Positions 34,643-42,711 of a stretch of DNA of 64,000 nt are shown one piece after another. Made by a program: the position numbers and the translations under genes. The notes beneath the pieces are model-generated. The model was given only the letters and a program-made list of their open reading frames with translations. It did no database searches and was not told the DNA's origin. Each line of letters begins with the position of its first letter. Positions within the stretch are counted from its first letter, which is position 1. The stretch lies in assembly GCF_001006045.1 (NCBI RefSeq), contig NZ_CP011267.1, forward strand, positions 1,706,094 through 1,770,093. Direction: 5' to 3'. The DNA comes from Geoglobus ahangari (GTDB lineage Archaea; Halobacteriota; Archaeoglobi; Archaeoglobales; Archaeoglobaceae).

Positions 34643-35430
34643 GGTTCGCGTTCTTCCCCGGCTGCAGGGTGGCGTTCGAGTACCCGGAAGTTGAGGTTGC
34701 GGTGAGGGGCAGTCTGGAGTCCCTTGGAGTTGAGCTCGTGGACTTCAGCAGCTTTTCCTGCTGCCCCGCCTACGACACGGTGATGTCCTTCGACCTGCTC
34801 ACCTCCCTGACAATTACCGCAAGAAATCTCGCGATAGCTGAAGAGAAGGGGCTCGACCTCCTGACCCCATGCTGCGAGTGCTACTCGGTGTTCAGGTACG
34901 CGATGTGGAAGCTTGAAGACGACGAGCTCCTCGGAGAGGTGAACAGAACCCTCGTGAGGTTCGGAAAGGTATACAGAAGGAGGGCCAAGGTCTTCCACGT
35001 CCTCGACGTCTACGACAGGGTGCTGAAGAGGAGCAGGCTCAGGAAGCTTGGCTCGAAGGCGGCAATCCACACCGGGTGCCACCTCACGTGGCCGGGAAGG
35101 TTCGTGAGCGAGGGCTACCAGGAGATGCTCGAAGGCATTCTGAAGAGGCTGGGCGTGGAGGTGCAGGAATACAGCAGGATGGACTACTTCTGCGGGAAAG
35201 GCTCTCTCAGGCTGCTCGACCCGAAGACGTCGCTGGAGTTCGTGGAGGTGATAGTCAGGAGCGTTGCCGCTGAGACTGAGGCAGAGTTCATCGTCACCCC
35301 GTGTCCGGGGTGCAGGGAGAGACTCGAAAGCGGGCAGAAAAGGCTCTTCGAGGAGGACAGGATCGAAAAAATAATCCCTGTTTACCACATCTCGCAGGTG
35401 GTAATGATGTCGCTGGAGGGTGGAGAATGA
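34639..35430 (+). CDS. hdrB: Heterodisulfide reductase-type subunit B (HdrB)
   Basis: 263 residues with two CCG-type domains that hold the noncubane [4Fe-4S] clusters which reduce the disulfide. The first is complete: Cys9, Cys41-Cys42, Cys78 and Cys81. The second has Cys147, then Phe184-Cys185 (YFCGKG) where two adjacent Cys are usual, and Cys222/Cys225 (PCPGC). One ligand of the second cluster is therefore replaced. In this organism the substrate could be CoM-CoB heterodisulfide or another disulfide such as that of a DsrC-like protein. Overlaps: ATGA with hdrC and with mvhD. Confidence 0.93.
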   Translation: MRFAFFPGCRVAFEYPEVEVAVRGSLESLGVELVDFSSFSCCPAYDTVMSFDLLTSLTITARNLAIAEEKGLDLLTPCCECYSVFRYAMWKLEDDELLGEVNRTLVRFGKVYRRRAKVFHVLDVYDRVLKRSRLRKLGSKAAIHTGCHLTWPGRFVSEGYQEMLEGILKRLGVEVQEYSRMDYFCGKGSLRLLDPKTSLEFVEVIVRSVAAETEAEFIVTPCPGCRERLESGQKRLFEEDRIEKIIPVYHISQVVMMSLEGGE

Positions 35431-35816
35431 CGAGGATTCTCGGCTTCGCGTGCCAGTGGTGTGCCTACAAGGCCATAGACCTCGCGGGCCAGCTAAAGCT
35501 GACCTACCCCGACTCGATAAGAATCGTCAGGGTGCCGTGCTCCGGGAGGGTTGACGCGGAGCTCATACTCTCAGCATTCAAAGAAGGATTTGACGGGGTC
35601 TTCGTCGCTGGATGTCCCGAAAACGAGTGCCACTACAGGTGTGGGAACGTGTACGCGGAGAGGAGGGTCAAAATCCTGAAGTCCATGCTCCACAGCATGA
35701 ATATAGAGCCCACAAGGCTCGAGTTCGTGGGAATCTCCTCCTCCGACGCCCCCGGATTTGTGAGGTTCGCGAGAATGTTTCACGAAAGGATAGAAAAGCT
35801 CGGGAAGAGGTGGTGA
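35427..35816 (+). CDS. mvhD: F420-non-reducing hydrogenase iron-sulfur subunit MvhD
   Basis: 129 residues from the ATG at 35427 that overlaps the hdrB stop. The [2Fe-2S] Cys set is in FACQWCAYKAID, VPCSGR and GCPENECHYRCGN. MvhD carries electrons from the MvhAG hydrogenase to HdrA. Its location between hdrB and mvhG makes a fully integrated Hdr-Mvh operon. An upstream frame to 35301 lies within hdrB and is rejected. Confidence 0.93.
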   Translation: MTRILGFACQWCAYKAIDLAGQLKLTYPDSIRIVRVPCSGRVDAELILSAFKEGFDGVFVAGCPENECHYRCGNVYAERRVKILKSMLHSMNIEPTRLEFVGISSSDAPGFVRFARMFHERIEKLGKRW

Positions 35817-36718
35817 CCATCAGGCTGGCGTTCTACCTATCCTCCGGGTGCATGGGGTGCGAGATGGCCATCGTGGACGGGCTTGCGGAGGTTTACGTCG
35901 AGCTTAGCCAGCACGAGATCGTGTGGAGCGCACCCCTGTTCACAACATCAAAGTACTCTGACCTCGAGTCCCTGCCTGACAAATACATAGACGTGGCGAT
36001 TGTTGAGGGGGGGATCAACAGCGAGGAAAACGAGAGGGTCGTGAGGCTTCTGAGGAAGAAGAGCAAGAAGATCATCGCCCTCGGGACTTGTGCTGTACAC
36101 GGAGGTATCCCATCCCTCTCCTCGTTCCACAGCGTTGCAGAAATCTTCGACGAGGTCTATGGAGAGAGGCACCCCTCAAGGCAGGTTGTTGTCGAGGGGA
36201 AGTACAGCCTCACGCTTCCGGAGATTACACCACAAAGGGCTGTTTCCTCGGCTGTGAAGGTGGATCACTACCTGCCGGGGTGCCCGCCGAAGGTTGAAGC
36301 AATAGAGAGGCTGATATCCAGCCTCGACAGCCTTAAGGACGAGTGGCTGATCTCTGGCGATTCCGTTTGCACCCGCTGCCCGAGATCCCCGGCCAGAGAG
36401 GGGAGGGGGTTCAGGAAGATCGAGAGCGTTAGGAGGTTCTCCGGAGATGCGGTGGATGCTGAGGGGTGCTTCCTCGAGCACGGCTACCTGTGCTTCGGCT
36501 TCGTTACAGCAGGAGACTGCGATGCAGACTGCCCAAAGGCGTCGGTTCCGTGCAGGGGGTGCTACGGCCCGCTGCCGAACGTTGAAGACGTGGGCGGGAA
36601 GGTGATAGACGCCCTGACACCCCTTCTGAACGACGAGAGCACGGAGCAGCTTATCTCCGAGTACCCGGAGCTTTCCAAGCTCCTGTACCTTTACAGGCCA
36701 TCAGCTCTTAGGGAGTGA
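35813..36718 (+). CDS. mvhG: F420-non-reducing [NiFe] hydrogenase small subunit MvhG
   Basis: 301 residues from GTG 35813 (GTGA overlaps the mvhD stop; another GTG is directly before it). Cys residues for three iron-sulfur clusters are visible: SSGCMGCEMAIVDG (proximal cluster), GTCAVHGGIPS, LPGCPPK, and a C-terminal cluster region CTRCPRSP, CFLEHGYLCFG, CDADCPKASVPCRGCYGP. It has no signal peptide, so the enzyme is cytoplasmic, unlike VhtG further on. Confidence 0.92.
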   Translation: MTIRLAFYLSSGCMGCEMAIVDGLAEVYVELSQHEIVWSAPLFTTSKYSDLESLPDKYIDVAIVEGGINSEENERVVRLLRKKSKKIIALGTCAVHGGIPSLSSFHSVAEIFDEVYGERHPSRQVVVEGKYSLTLPEITPQRAVSSAVKVDHYLPGCPPKVEAIERLISSLDSLKDEWLISGDSVCTRCPRSPAREGRGFRKIESVRRFSGDAVDAEGCFLEHGYLCFGFVTAGDCDADCPKASVPCRGCYGPLPNVEDVGGKVIDALTPLLNDESTEQLISEYPELSKLLYLYRPSALRE

Positions 36719-36722
36719 TTCC

Positions 36723-38057
36723 ATGAGGAGAATCGAGATCAACCCGGTTTCGAGGATTGAGGGGCACGCGAGGGTTACGATATTCGCCGACGAGAGGGAC
36801 AGGGTGGAGAGAGTCTTCTTCCAGACGACCGAGCTGAGGGGTTACGAGAAGCTCGTTCTCGGGCTCCCTGCTGAGGAGGTTCCGAGGGTCGTCTCGACGA
36901 TATGCGGAATATGTAGAGCAGTACACTTCACCGCCGCCCTGAAGGCGCTCGACAGCGTCTTTGGAGTTACCCCTCCAGAGGATGCGGAGAAAATAAGGAG
37001 GCTCGTCCTCTATGCGAACGTCATAGAGGATCACGCGGCAAGCCTGCTTATTCTCGCCCTTCCGGACCTTGTTGGGGAGAGGGACGTTTTCTCCTCCTTC
37101 AACAGAATCGGGGTGGATGTTGCGAAGAATTTGCTGAAGAAGAGGAGCTACGCTGTCAAGACAATCGAGATGCTCGCTGGCAGGTTCCTCCATCCGGTCT
37201 CTGCTGTCCCGGGAGGGTGGAGCAAGAGGCCGGAGAGAAAGGAGGTTGAGCTGATAAGGAAGTACTCCAAGGAGCTCGTTCAGCTCGGCATGGAGCTGTT
37301 CGACCTCGTGCACTCCCTGATAGGGGAGGTGCAGGAGTTTGACGTTAAATCGCTCCACTACCTCGCCACCTCCGGAAAAGGTGCAGAGTTCTACGACGGT
37401 GTTCAGAAGGTCATGAACGGGGATGGTGAGGAGGTGCTCTCCTTCTCGGAGAGGGACTACGACGCCTTCGTCAGGGAGAGGGTTGAGGAGCACTCCTATG
37501 CCAAAAACGCAGTTGTGAACGCTGGCGGGCAGGATTTTGAAGTGATCACCGGGGTTGCCGCGAGGTTTCATGCGGGCTTCGAGAGGTACGATCTGAGCTC
37601 CGAGCTCTACAGAGGACTGTCCGAGATAATAAAACCGCAGGTAATCAGCCCCGTGAGGAACTACCTGCTCAGAGCACTCGAGGTTGTTTACTGCGCCGAG
37701 GCGATGGTGGACATTGCAGAGAACACCGACTTTACCGGACCGTTAGTCAACAAAGACTACCGAATAACGAGGGAGGGTATCGGCATAGTTGAGGCTCCGA
37801 GGGGCACGCTGATACACCACTACAGAACCGATGGCTCAGGGAATGTGGTCAAGGCGAGGATAATCACCCCGACGCAGTTCAACATCCCAGCGATGAACGC
37901 GCTTCTGAACGAAGGACTTAAGGGGAGGGGGGCGAATGCAGAGGCAATGAGCTATGCTGAGAACCTGATAAGAACCTTCGACCCGTGCATGGCCTGCTCA
38001 ACCCACTCGCTTGACGGAAAGACGATGGTGGAATTCGAGATCGTGCGGAAGAGATGA
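36723..38057 (+). CDS. mvhA: F420-non-reducing [NiFe] hydrogenase large subunit MvhA
   Basis: 444 residues. The NiFe site ligands are in TICGICRAVH (L1) and the C-terminal DPCMACSTH (L2), after which 14 residues (beginning SLDGKTMVEF) remain for removal by the maturation protease encoded next. Also RIEGHARVTIF near the N-terminus, the family motif. It oxidises H2 in the cytoplasm for HdrA-dependent electron bifurcation. The protease gene overlaps its stop by 4 bases. Confidence 0.94.
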   Translation: MRRIEINPVSRIEGHARVTIFADERDRVERVFFQTTELRGYEKLVLGLPAEEVPRVVSTICGICRAVHFTAALKALDSVFGVTPPEDAEKIRRLVLYANVIEDHAASLLILALPDLVGERDVFSSFNRIGVDVAKNLLKKRSYAVKTIEMLAGRFLHPVSAVPGGWSKRPERKEVELIRKYSKELVQLGMELFDLVHSLIGEVQEFDVKSLHYLATSGKGAEFYDGVQKVMNGDGEEVLSFSERDYDAFVRERVEEHSYAKNAVVNAGGQDFEVITGVAARFHAGFERYDLSSELYRGLSEIIKPQVISPVRNYLLRALEVVYCAEAMVDIAENTDFTGPLVNKDYRITREGIGIVEAPRGTLIHHYRTDGSGNVVKARIITPTQFNIPAMNALLNEGLKGRGANAEAMSYAENLIRTFDPCMACSTHSLDGKTMVEFEIVRKR

Positions 38058-38473
38058 GCAGAACGGCTGTTCTCGGTGTGGGAAACCCCCTGAGCGAGAG
38101 GGACTCTGTGGGAATAGCCGTGGCAGAAAGGGTTGCAGAGGTGACGGGCTGGGAGCTCGTCCTGTCCAACACCACGGGTCTCGAGGTCGTTGACATCCTC
38201 CTCCCCTTCGACAGGGCTGTTGTCATCGACACGGTAATCGGGCTCGAGATGGGTGAGGTTGTGATTGTGTCTGAGCCAGCTGCCAAAGCCCAGAGGTTCT
38301 CCCACTCACTCGGGCTTCTCGAGTCGCTCAAGGTGGGAAAAGCAGTGTACGGTGAGGAGTTCCCGGATGTCGTGGTGGTGGGCGTCGGGGTCAGAGGGCA
38401 TCAGATGACATTAGATGTAAATAAAATCGCAAAAAAAATAATAGCGATTGTTGAAGGTTACCGTGAGCGGTGA
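38054..38473 (+). CDS. [NiFe] hydrogenase maturation endopeptidase (for MvhA)
   Basis: 139 residues of the HycI/HybD family, which removes the C-terminal extension of the large subunit after nickel insertion. Expected Ni-binding residues are kept: Asp in GNPLSERDSVG (matching E. coli HybD Glu16), Asp in VVIDTVIG (Asp62), and His in FSHSLGLLE (His93). The usual acidic pair is altered (ERD instead of xDE/xDD). It is coupled to mvhA by a 4-base overlap, so MvhA is its likely target. Confidence 0.9.
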   Translation: MSRTAVLGVGNPLSERDSVGIAVAERVAEVTGWELVLSNTTGLEVVDILLPFDRAVVIDTVIGLEMGEVVIVSEPAAKAQRFSHSLGLLESLKVGKAVYGEEFPDVVVVGVGVRGHQMTLDVNKIAKKIIAIVEGYRER

Positions 38474-38479
38474 TGACAG

Positions 38480-38770
38480 ATGCTGGCAAATGATGCAGTA
38501 GAACGGGGGAAGCTTATTTTCAAGGAAAGAGTCGTGCAGATTCTGATGACGATTTACGAAGGCGAGAGAAGCGGCGAGGAAGTGTACATCCAGTACATTG
38601 CCGGGAAGATTAACAGCCCCCACAGCTACGTCTGGCTTGTGGTGAAAAAGCTCGAGCAGATGGGGATAGTCGAGACCTCGAGCGCCGGAAGAACGAGGCT
38701 CATCCACCTCACCGACAAGGGCCACGAGCTGTGCGACGCGATACAGCACATTCTTGAGCTTTTAAGGTAG
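38480..38770 (+). CDS. Winged-helix (MarR/PadR-like) transcription regulator
   Basis: 96 residues: winged helix with recognition helix region INSPHSYVWLVVKKLEQMG and wing VETSSAGRTRLIHLT. It is 6 bases after the protease gene, at the end of the Hdr-Mvh operon and just before the vht promoter. It might therefore control either hydrogenase set. Ligand and site are unknown. Confidence 0.8.
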   Translation: MLANDAVERGKLIFKERVVQILMTIYEGERSGEEVYIQYIAGKINSPHSYVWLVVKKLEQMGIVETSSAGRTRLIHLTDKGHELCDAIQHILELLR

Positions 38771-38840
38771 TAAGTAACATATATTTAATTTCATACATTT
38801 TTAAAATTGCATAGAAAATTATACACAAAAAATTATGAAA

Positions 38841-38857
38841 AATCTTTTAATAAAGGT
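38841..38857 (+). promoter_or_regulatory. Promoter region of the vht operon
   Basis: AATCTTTTAATAAAGGT within a 126-base AT-rich gap (38771-38896) is the best TATA candidate, centred ~48 bases before the GTG at 38897, leaving a ~20-base leader. The gap also has several AT-rich direct and inverted stretches where the neighbouring regulator could bind. Confidence 0.4.
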
Positions 38858-38896
38858 GATCGTTAATTGCCCAGACAAACGTAGAAGGCGATAATT

Positions 38897-39994
38897 GTGA
38901 GCGGGGTTAGCAGAAGAGACTTTTTGAAGGCTGCAGCACTTACAGGTGTAAGCGCTTTTATCGCTGCCAACAAGGCAGAGATCGTCAGCGCTTTCGAGCA
39001 GGCAAAGATGAACGGGGTGAAACTCGTCTGGCTTCAGGGCCAGAGCTGCTCAGCGTGCACCGTTTCGCTCCTTCAGGCAAGTGATCCAGAGCTCTACGAT
39101 GCAATAGAGGAGCTGAAGGTCAACATAGCGTTCCACCAGACAATAATGCAGCCATTCGGAGAGCAGGCGATCGAGATTCTGGAGGAAATCGAGCCTGATG
39201 TGCTTGTGGTTGAGGGAGCAATACCCGTTGGACTGAAGGAGGCATGCCTTCTCGGTGAGAGGAACGGCAAGCCGGTGGTTTTCGAGGAGTGGGTCAAGGA
39301 GCTCATGGCCAAAACAAAGGTTGCGGTGGTTGGGTTCGGAAGCTGCTCCACTTACGGCGGAATTCCAGCCGGAAAGGACGGAGTTGGTTCAGCATACGAC
39401 AACGGCAGCGTTACCGGAGCAGTGGGCCTCTACGACTTCGTCAAGATGCACGGCATGCCGTCGGCTAAGCTGATCCTCCTGCCGGGCTGTCCTGGCCATC
39501 CGGACTGGCTGATGATCACGCTTGCGAGCATACTGCTTGGCGTGGTTCCGGAGGTTGACGAGTACTACAGGCCCAAGGCGATGTTCTCAAGAATCATCCA
39601 CGACCACTGCCCGAGGAGAGGCTACTACGGAAAGGGACAGTTCGCGTACTCGCTGGAGGAGACTGACTCGAAGTACGAGACGTGCCTTTACAAGGTCGGG
39701 TGCAAGGCTCCGTTCACGTACGCTGCCTGCGCTGAGACGAGGTGGAACGGTGGCGTGAACGTGTGCATGAACGCCGGAGCGCCGTGCATAGGCTGCATGG
39801 ATCCCGGGTTCCCGGACAAGATGTCTCCGTTCTACGAGGCGAAGGAGAGCACAGAGATAATGCTCGGCCTCAACCCGACGACTCTCGGAGAGATTGCTGT
39901 CGGTGCGGCCGTTCTCGGAGTTGCTGCCCACGCGATAAGGAGAGGCACGAAGCACCCGGAGATTAAGGATGATGAGATTGAGAAGAAGGAGTGA
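38897..39994 (+). CDS. vhtG: Membrane-bound [NiFe] hydrogenase small subunit, Vht type
   Basis: 365 residues. The Tat signal SRRDFLKAAALTGVSAFIAA is at the N-terminus, so the enzyme is exported and faces outward. Cluster-binding Cys: GQSCSACTVSLLQ (proximal), GSCSTYGG, PGCPGHPD, HDHCPRRGYY, ETCLYKVGC, and CMNAGAPCIGCMDP (distal/medial). A C-terminal hydrophobic helix (IAVGAAVLGVAAHAI) anchors it. GTG start at 38897. It works with the next two genes to pass electrons from H2 to the quinone pool or methanophenazine-like carrier; menaquinone is likely here. Confidence 0.92.
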   Translation: MSGVSRRDFLKAAALTGVSAFIAANKAEIVSAFEQAKMNGVKLVWLQGQSCSACTVSLLQASDPELYDAIEELKVNIAFHQTIMQPFGEQAIEILEEIEPDVLVVEGAIPVGLKEACLLGERNGKPVVFEEWVKELMAKTKVAVVGFGSCSTYGGIPAGKDGVGSAYDNGSVTGAVGLYDFVKMHGMPSAKLILLPGCPGHPDWLMITLASILLGVVPEVDEYYRPKAMFSRIIHDHCPRRGYYGKGQFAYSLEETDSKYETCLYKVGCKAPFTYAACAETRWNGGVNVCMNAGAPCIGCMDPGFPDKMSPFYEAKESTEIMLGLNPTTLGEIAVGAAVLGVAAHAIRRGTKHPEIKDDEIEKKE

Positions 39995-40007
39995 GGAGGT
40001 GGTTTGA

Positions 40008-41612
40008 GTGGAAATCACGATTGATCCAGTTACAAGGCTCGAGGGTCACCACGGTGTGAAGATTAACGTCGATGGTGGCGTTATTACCGATGCGAAGGCC
40101 CTTGCCCTGATGTTCAGGGGTTTTGAGAGGCTTCTCGTTGGCAGGGACATAAGGGATGCCCCGATAATAACCCAGAGGATCTGCGGAGTCTGTCACAACG
40201 ACCACAGGCTCGCAAGCCTCATGGCCATTGAGAACGCGGCAGGAATTGCCGACGAGTGGAACGTTGGCCTTCCGCCCGCAGCAATAGCCTTCAGAAATCT
40301 GGTCGCTGCCCTGCAGTACGTGTACGACCACCCGGTCTGGGTTTACGTTCTCGCCGGCCCGGACTTCAGCGACTCTCCGCACGGCACAGGGCTGACGAGG
40401 CTCAACCCGATTCTCGGCAAGGGTGTCAGGGAGGCTGTCTGGGCCCAGAGGGAGCTCCACAAGGCCATGGCGCTCATCGGTGGAAAGGTGCCCCACATGA
40501 TGACTCCCGCTCCGGGAGGAATGACGCTCGAGATTGACGAGAAGATAATCGCCCAGCTCGTTGGAATAATCTCAGACGTCAAGAAGTGGGCCGTTGGTGT
40601 CGGCATAGGCCAGCCCTCAGCAACTAACGCGGAGTACGTTCTCGACGAGGTGCTCAGGCAGCTCGAAGAGATAAAGGCAGGAAAGAGGAAGGAGTTCGAG
40701 CCAAAGGAGGGAATGGGCAACGCACTCTTCGACATGGTCGCGATGATTGCGGTCGCCCACGACATGGGGCTCAACGAGCAGGGAGTCTGGGAAGACTCCA
40801 AGATGCTCGCCTACGGGTTCCTCCCCGACCCAGACACGGGCGAGCTCTACTTCCCGCCGGGGTTCTTCAACGGAAGGGAGCTCGAGAGGTTCGACTACAG
40901 GAGGATCTCCGAGGACACCACGTACGCATGGTACAAGGACGAGACCCAGACGGGCTACGTTGGAACAGACCTCCCACCGGAGCCCTACTACGGCAAGCCC
41001 AACGCCTACACATGGGGCAAGGCGCCGAGGTACGACGGGTGGCCCGCTGAGGTTGGCCCGCTCCCAAGGCTTGTCGCGATGTACTTCAAGAAGAGCAAGG
41101 AGCTCGGAGACCCGCTTGGTCTGAGGAAGACGTTCTGTGGAAGTCCAACTGCCTCAACCGCTCTGAGCAGAATGATCGCGAGGATACAGGAGGAGCTCAT
41201 AATGATAGACTACCTCGAGAACCTCCTGCTCCAGCTCAAGGACTACGCAGGAAAGAAGACCGCGATAGAGTTCCCGAAGGACGTTACCGGAGAGGGGGTT
41301 GGCCTTAGAGAGGCCCCACGTGGTGCCCTCGGCCACTGGGTTGTAGCCGAGAGGGGCAAGATAAAGAGGTATCAGGCCGTCGTCCCCACGACATGGAACG
41401 TCTCGCCGAAGGATAGTAAGGGTCAGCACGGTCCGCTCGAGAGCGCACTGATCGGCACACCCGTCAGCGACCCGAGCAACCCGTGGGAGGTTGTGAGGGT
41501 CATCCACAGCTTCGACCTCTGCCTCGCATGCACGGTGCACGTGTTCACAAAGGAGGGCAAGAAGACGAGCATAACCCTCGACGCCTGCTCCATCAATTTT
41601 TTGAGGTGGTGA
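40008..41612 (+). CDS. vhtA: Membrane-bound [NiFe] hydrogenase large subunit, Vht type
   Basis: 534 residues; GTG start with a nearby GGAGGTGG site. L1 ligands RICGVCHNDH near residue 63; L2 ligands at the C-terminus read DLCLACTVH with Cys505, where the near-universal form is DPCxxCxxH, so Pro is replaced by Leu504. About 22 residues follow the His (VFTKEGKKTS...) and are presumably cut off by the protease encoded at 42265. It has no signal of its own and is exported with VhtG. Family identity is certain; the L2 change is noted separately. Confidence 0.93.
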   Translation: MEITIDPVTRLEGHHGVKINVDGGVITDAKALALMFRGFERLLVGRDIRDAPIITQRICGVCHNDHRLASLMAIENAAGIADEWNVGLPPAAIAFRNLVAALQYVYDHPVWVYVLAGPDFSDSPHGTGLTRLNPILGKGVREAVWAQRELHKAMALIGGKVPHMMTPAPGGMTLEIDEKIIAQLVGIISDVKKWAVGVGIGQPSATNAEYVLDEVLRQLEEIKAGKRKEFEPKEGMGNALFDMVAMIAVAHDMGLNEQGVWEDSKMLAYGFLPDPDTGELYFPPGFFNGRELERFDYRRISEDTTYAWYKDETQTGYVGTDLPPEPYYGKPNAYTWGKAPRYDGWPAEVGPLPRLVAMYFKKSKELGDPLGLRKTFCGSPTASTALSRMIARIQEELIMIDYLENLLLQLKDYAGKKTAIEFPKDVTGEGVGLREAPRGALGHWVVAERGKIKRYQAVVPTTWNVSPKDSKGQHGPLESALIGTPVSDPSNPWEVVRVIHSFDLCLACTVHVFTKEGKKTSITLDACSINFLRW

Positions 41613-41614
41613 GG

Positions 41615-42244
41615 ATGGGAAAGATCTACAGGTACGATGCGGTGACAAGGGCCTCGCACTGGAGTCACACCTTTGCCATGATATTGCTGATAATCACGGG
41701 CCTACAGATATTCACCGGGCTCGGATTCATGGACTCGTTCACAGTTCCATTCCACGTGCTCCTCGGCTGGATACTGCTCGCAGCACTGGTCATGGAGGTG
41801 CTCAATTGGATCCTCCATCCGAGGGAGGTTCTCCTGTCGATCCCGACGCCCAAGGACATAAAGAGGTGGATAATAATCGCCCTCAACTTCATGGGCCTGA
41901 CAGACAAGTACCCGGCTTACCACGTCTACAGCAAGAGCAGGGGTGAGTACATCACCAAGTGGCACCCGGTGCTCAAGTTCATGATCTGGGGCGACCTGTT
42001 CTTCGTTCTGGTCATAGCCTTCACAGGATTTGCAATGTACTACCCGGCCGGACACCCGCTGGCGTTCCTTCTGAACTACCTCGACATGGGCACGATCAGG
42101 CTGCTGCACTTCATAGCGTTCATCTACTTCGTTCTGGTCATGATACCACACGGATACCTCGCGCTCCAGCCGGTCAATAGGGGCGTGCTCAAGTCGATGA
42201 TCACCGGATGGGACGAGGGAGAGGACACCGTAATCGTTGAATAA
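41615..42244 (+). CDS. vhtC: Hydrogenase cytochrome b subunit, Vht type
   Basis: 209 residues from the ATG at 41615 with GAGGTGGTGAGG upstream. Four to five membrane helices. Candidate haem-binding His residues: ASHWSHTFAMILL (first helix), VPFHVLLGW, WHPVLKFMIW, and LLHFIAFIYF with IPHGYLAL. It takes electrons from VhtG to a membrane carrier. It is two bases downstream of vhtA. Short relative to many cytochrome b subunits but typical of archaeal VhtC/VhoC. Confidence 0.9.
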   Translation: MGKIYRYDAVTRASHWSHTFAMILLIITGLQIFTGLGFMDSFTVPFHVLLGWILLAALVMEVLNWILHPREVLLSIPTPKDIKRWIIIALNFMGLTDKYPAYHVYSKSRGEYITKWHPVLKFMIWGDLFFVLVIAFTGFAMYYPAGHPLAFLLNYLDMGTIRLLHFIAFIYFVLVMIPHGYLALQPVNRGVLKSMITGWDEGEDTVIVE

Positions 42245-42264
42245 TTCCTATTTTTTGTTCCTCT

Positions 42265-42711
42265 ATGGTAGTTGTCATTGGCGTCGGCAACCTGATTCTC
42301 GGGGATGACGGTTTTGGCATTCACGTAATTGAGAAAATGAAAGAGATGGACGAGTTCAGGGGGATCAAGATCGTAGACGCGATGACCAACTCCGCTTTCC
42401 TGCTCGAGGCGATGGATGGAGAGGACAAGGCCATCATAGTCGATGCAATGGACATCGGTCAGGAGGGAGTTGGGGTCTTCAGGTTCAATCCAAACGTTGA
42501 GGACTTTCCCTCTGATGTTATGCTCAGCATGCACGACCTGCACTTCAAGGACGTCATTGCGATGGCGAGAGGGGTTTACAGGCTGCCGGAGGAGATAGTG
42601 ATCGTGGGTGTGAGGCCGAGGAGGGTTGAGCTGAGCATGGAGCTCAGCGAGGAGTGCGAGAGACATGTGGACGAGGTCATAGAGATCGTGAAGAGAGAGC
42701 TCGGTCTATGA
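42265..42711 (+). CDS. vhtD: [NiFe] hydrogenase maturation endopeptidase (for VhtA)
   Basis: 148 residues, HyaD/HybD family with the classic GVGNLILGDDGFGIHV, IIVDAMDIG, and MHDLHFKDVI that supply Ni-binding Asp and His. It is 20 bases after vhtC, with a T-run (TTTTTT at 42251-42256) between that might attenuate transcription. Its 3' end overlaps the convergent cobyric acid synthase by 35 bases. Together with the protease at 38054, each hydrogenase has its own maturase. Confidence 0.9.
   Translation: MVVVIGVGNLILGDDGFGIHVIEKMKEMDEFRGIKIVDAMTNSAFLLEAMDGEDKAIIVDAMDIGQEGVGVFRFNPNVEDFPSDVMLSMHDLHFKDVIAMARGVYRLPEEIVIVGVRPRRVELSMELSEECERHVDEVIEIVKRELGL

Noticed and set aside
42245..42264. TTTTTT run as terminator of the vht operon before the last protease gene
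   Set aside because: No stem precedes it and the protease most likely belongs to the operon; at most a weak attenuator.
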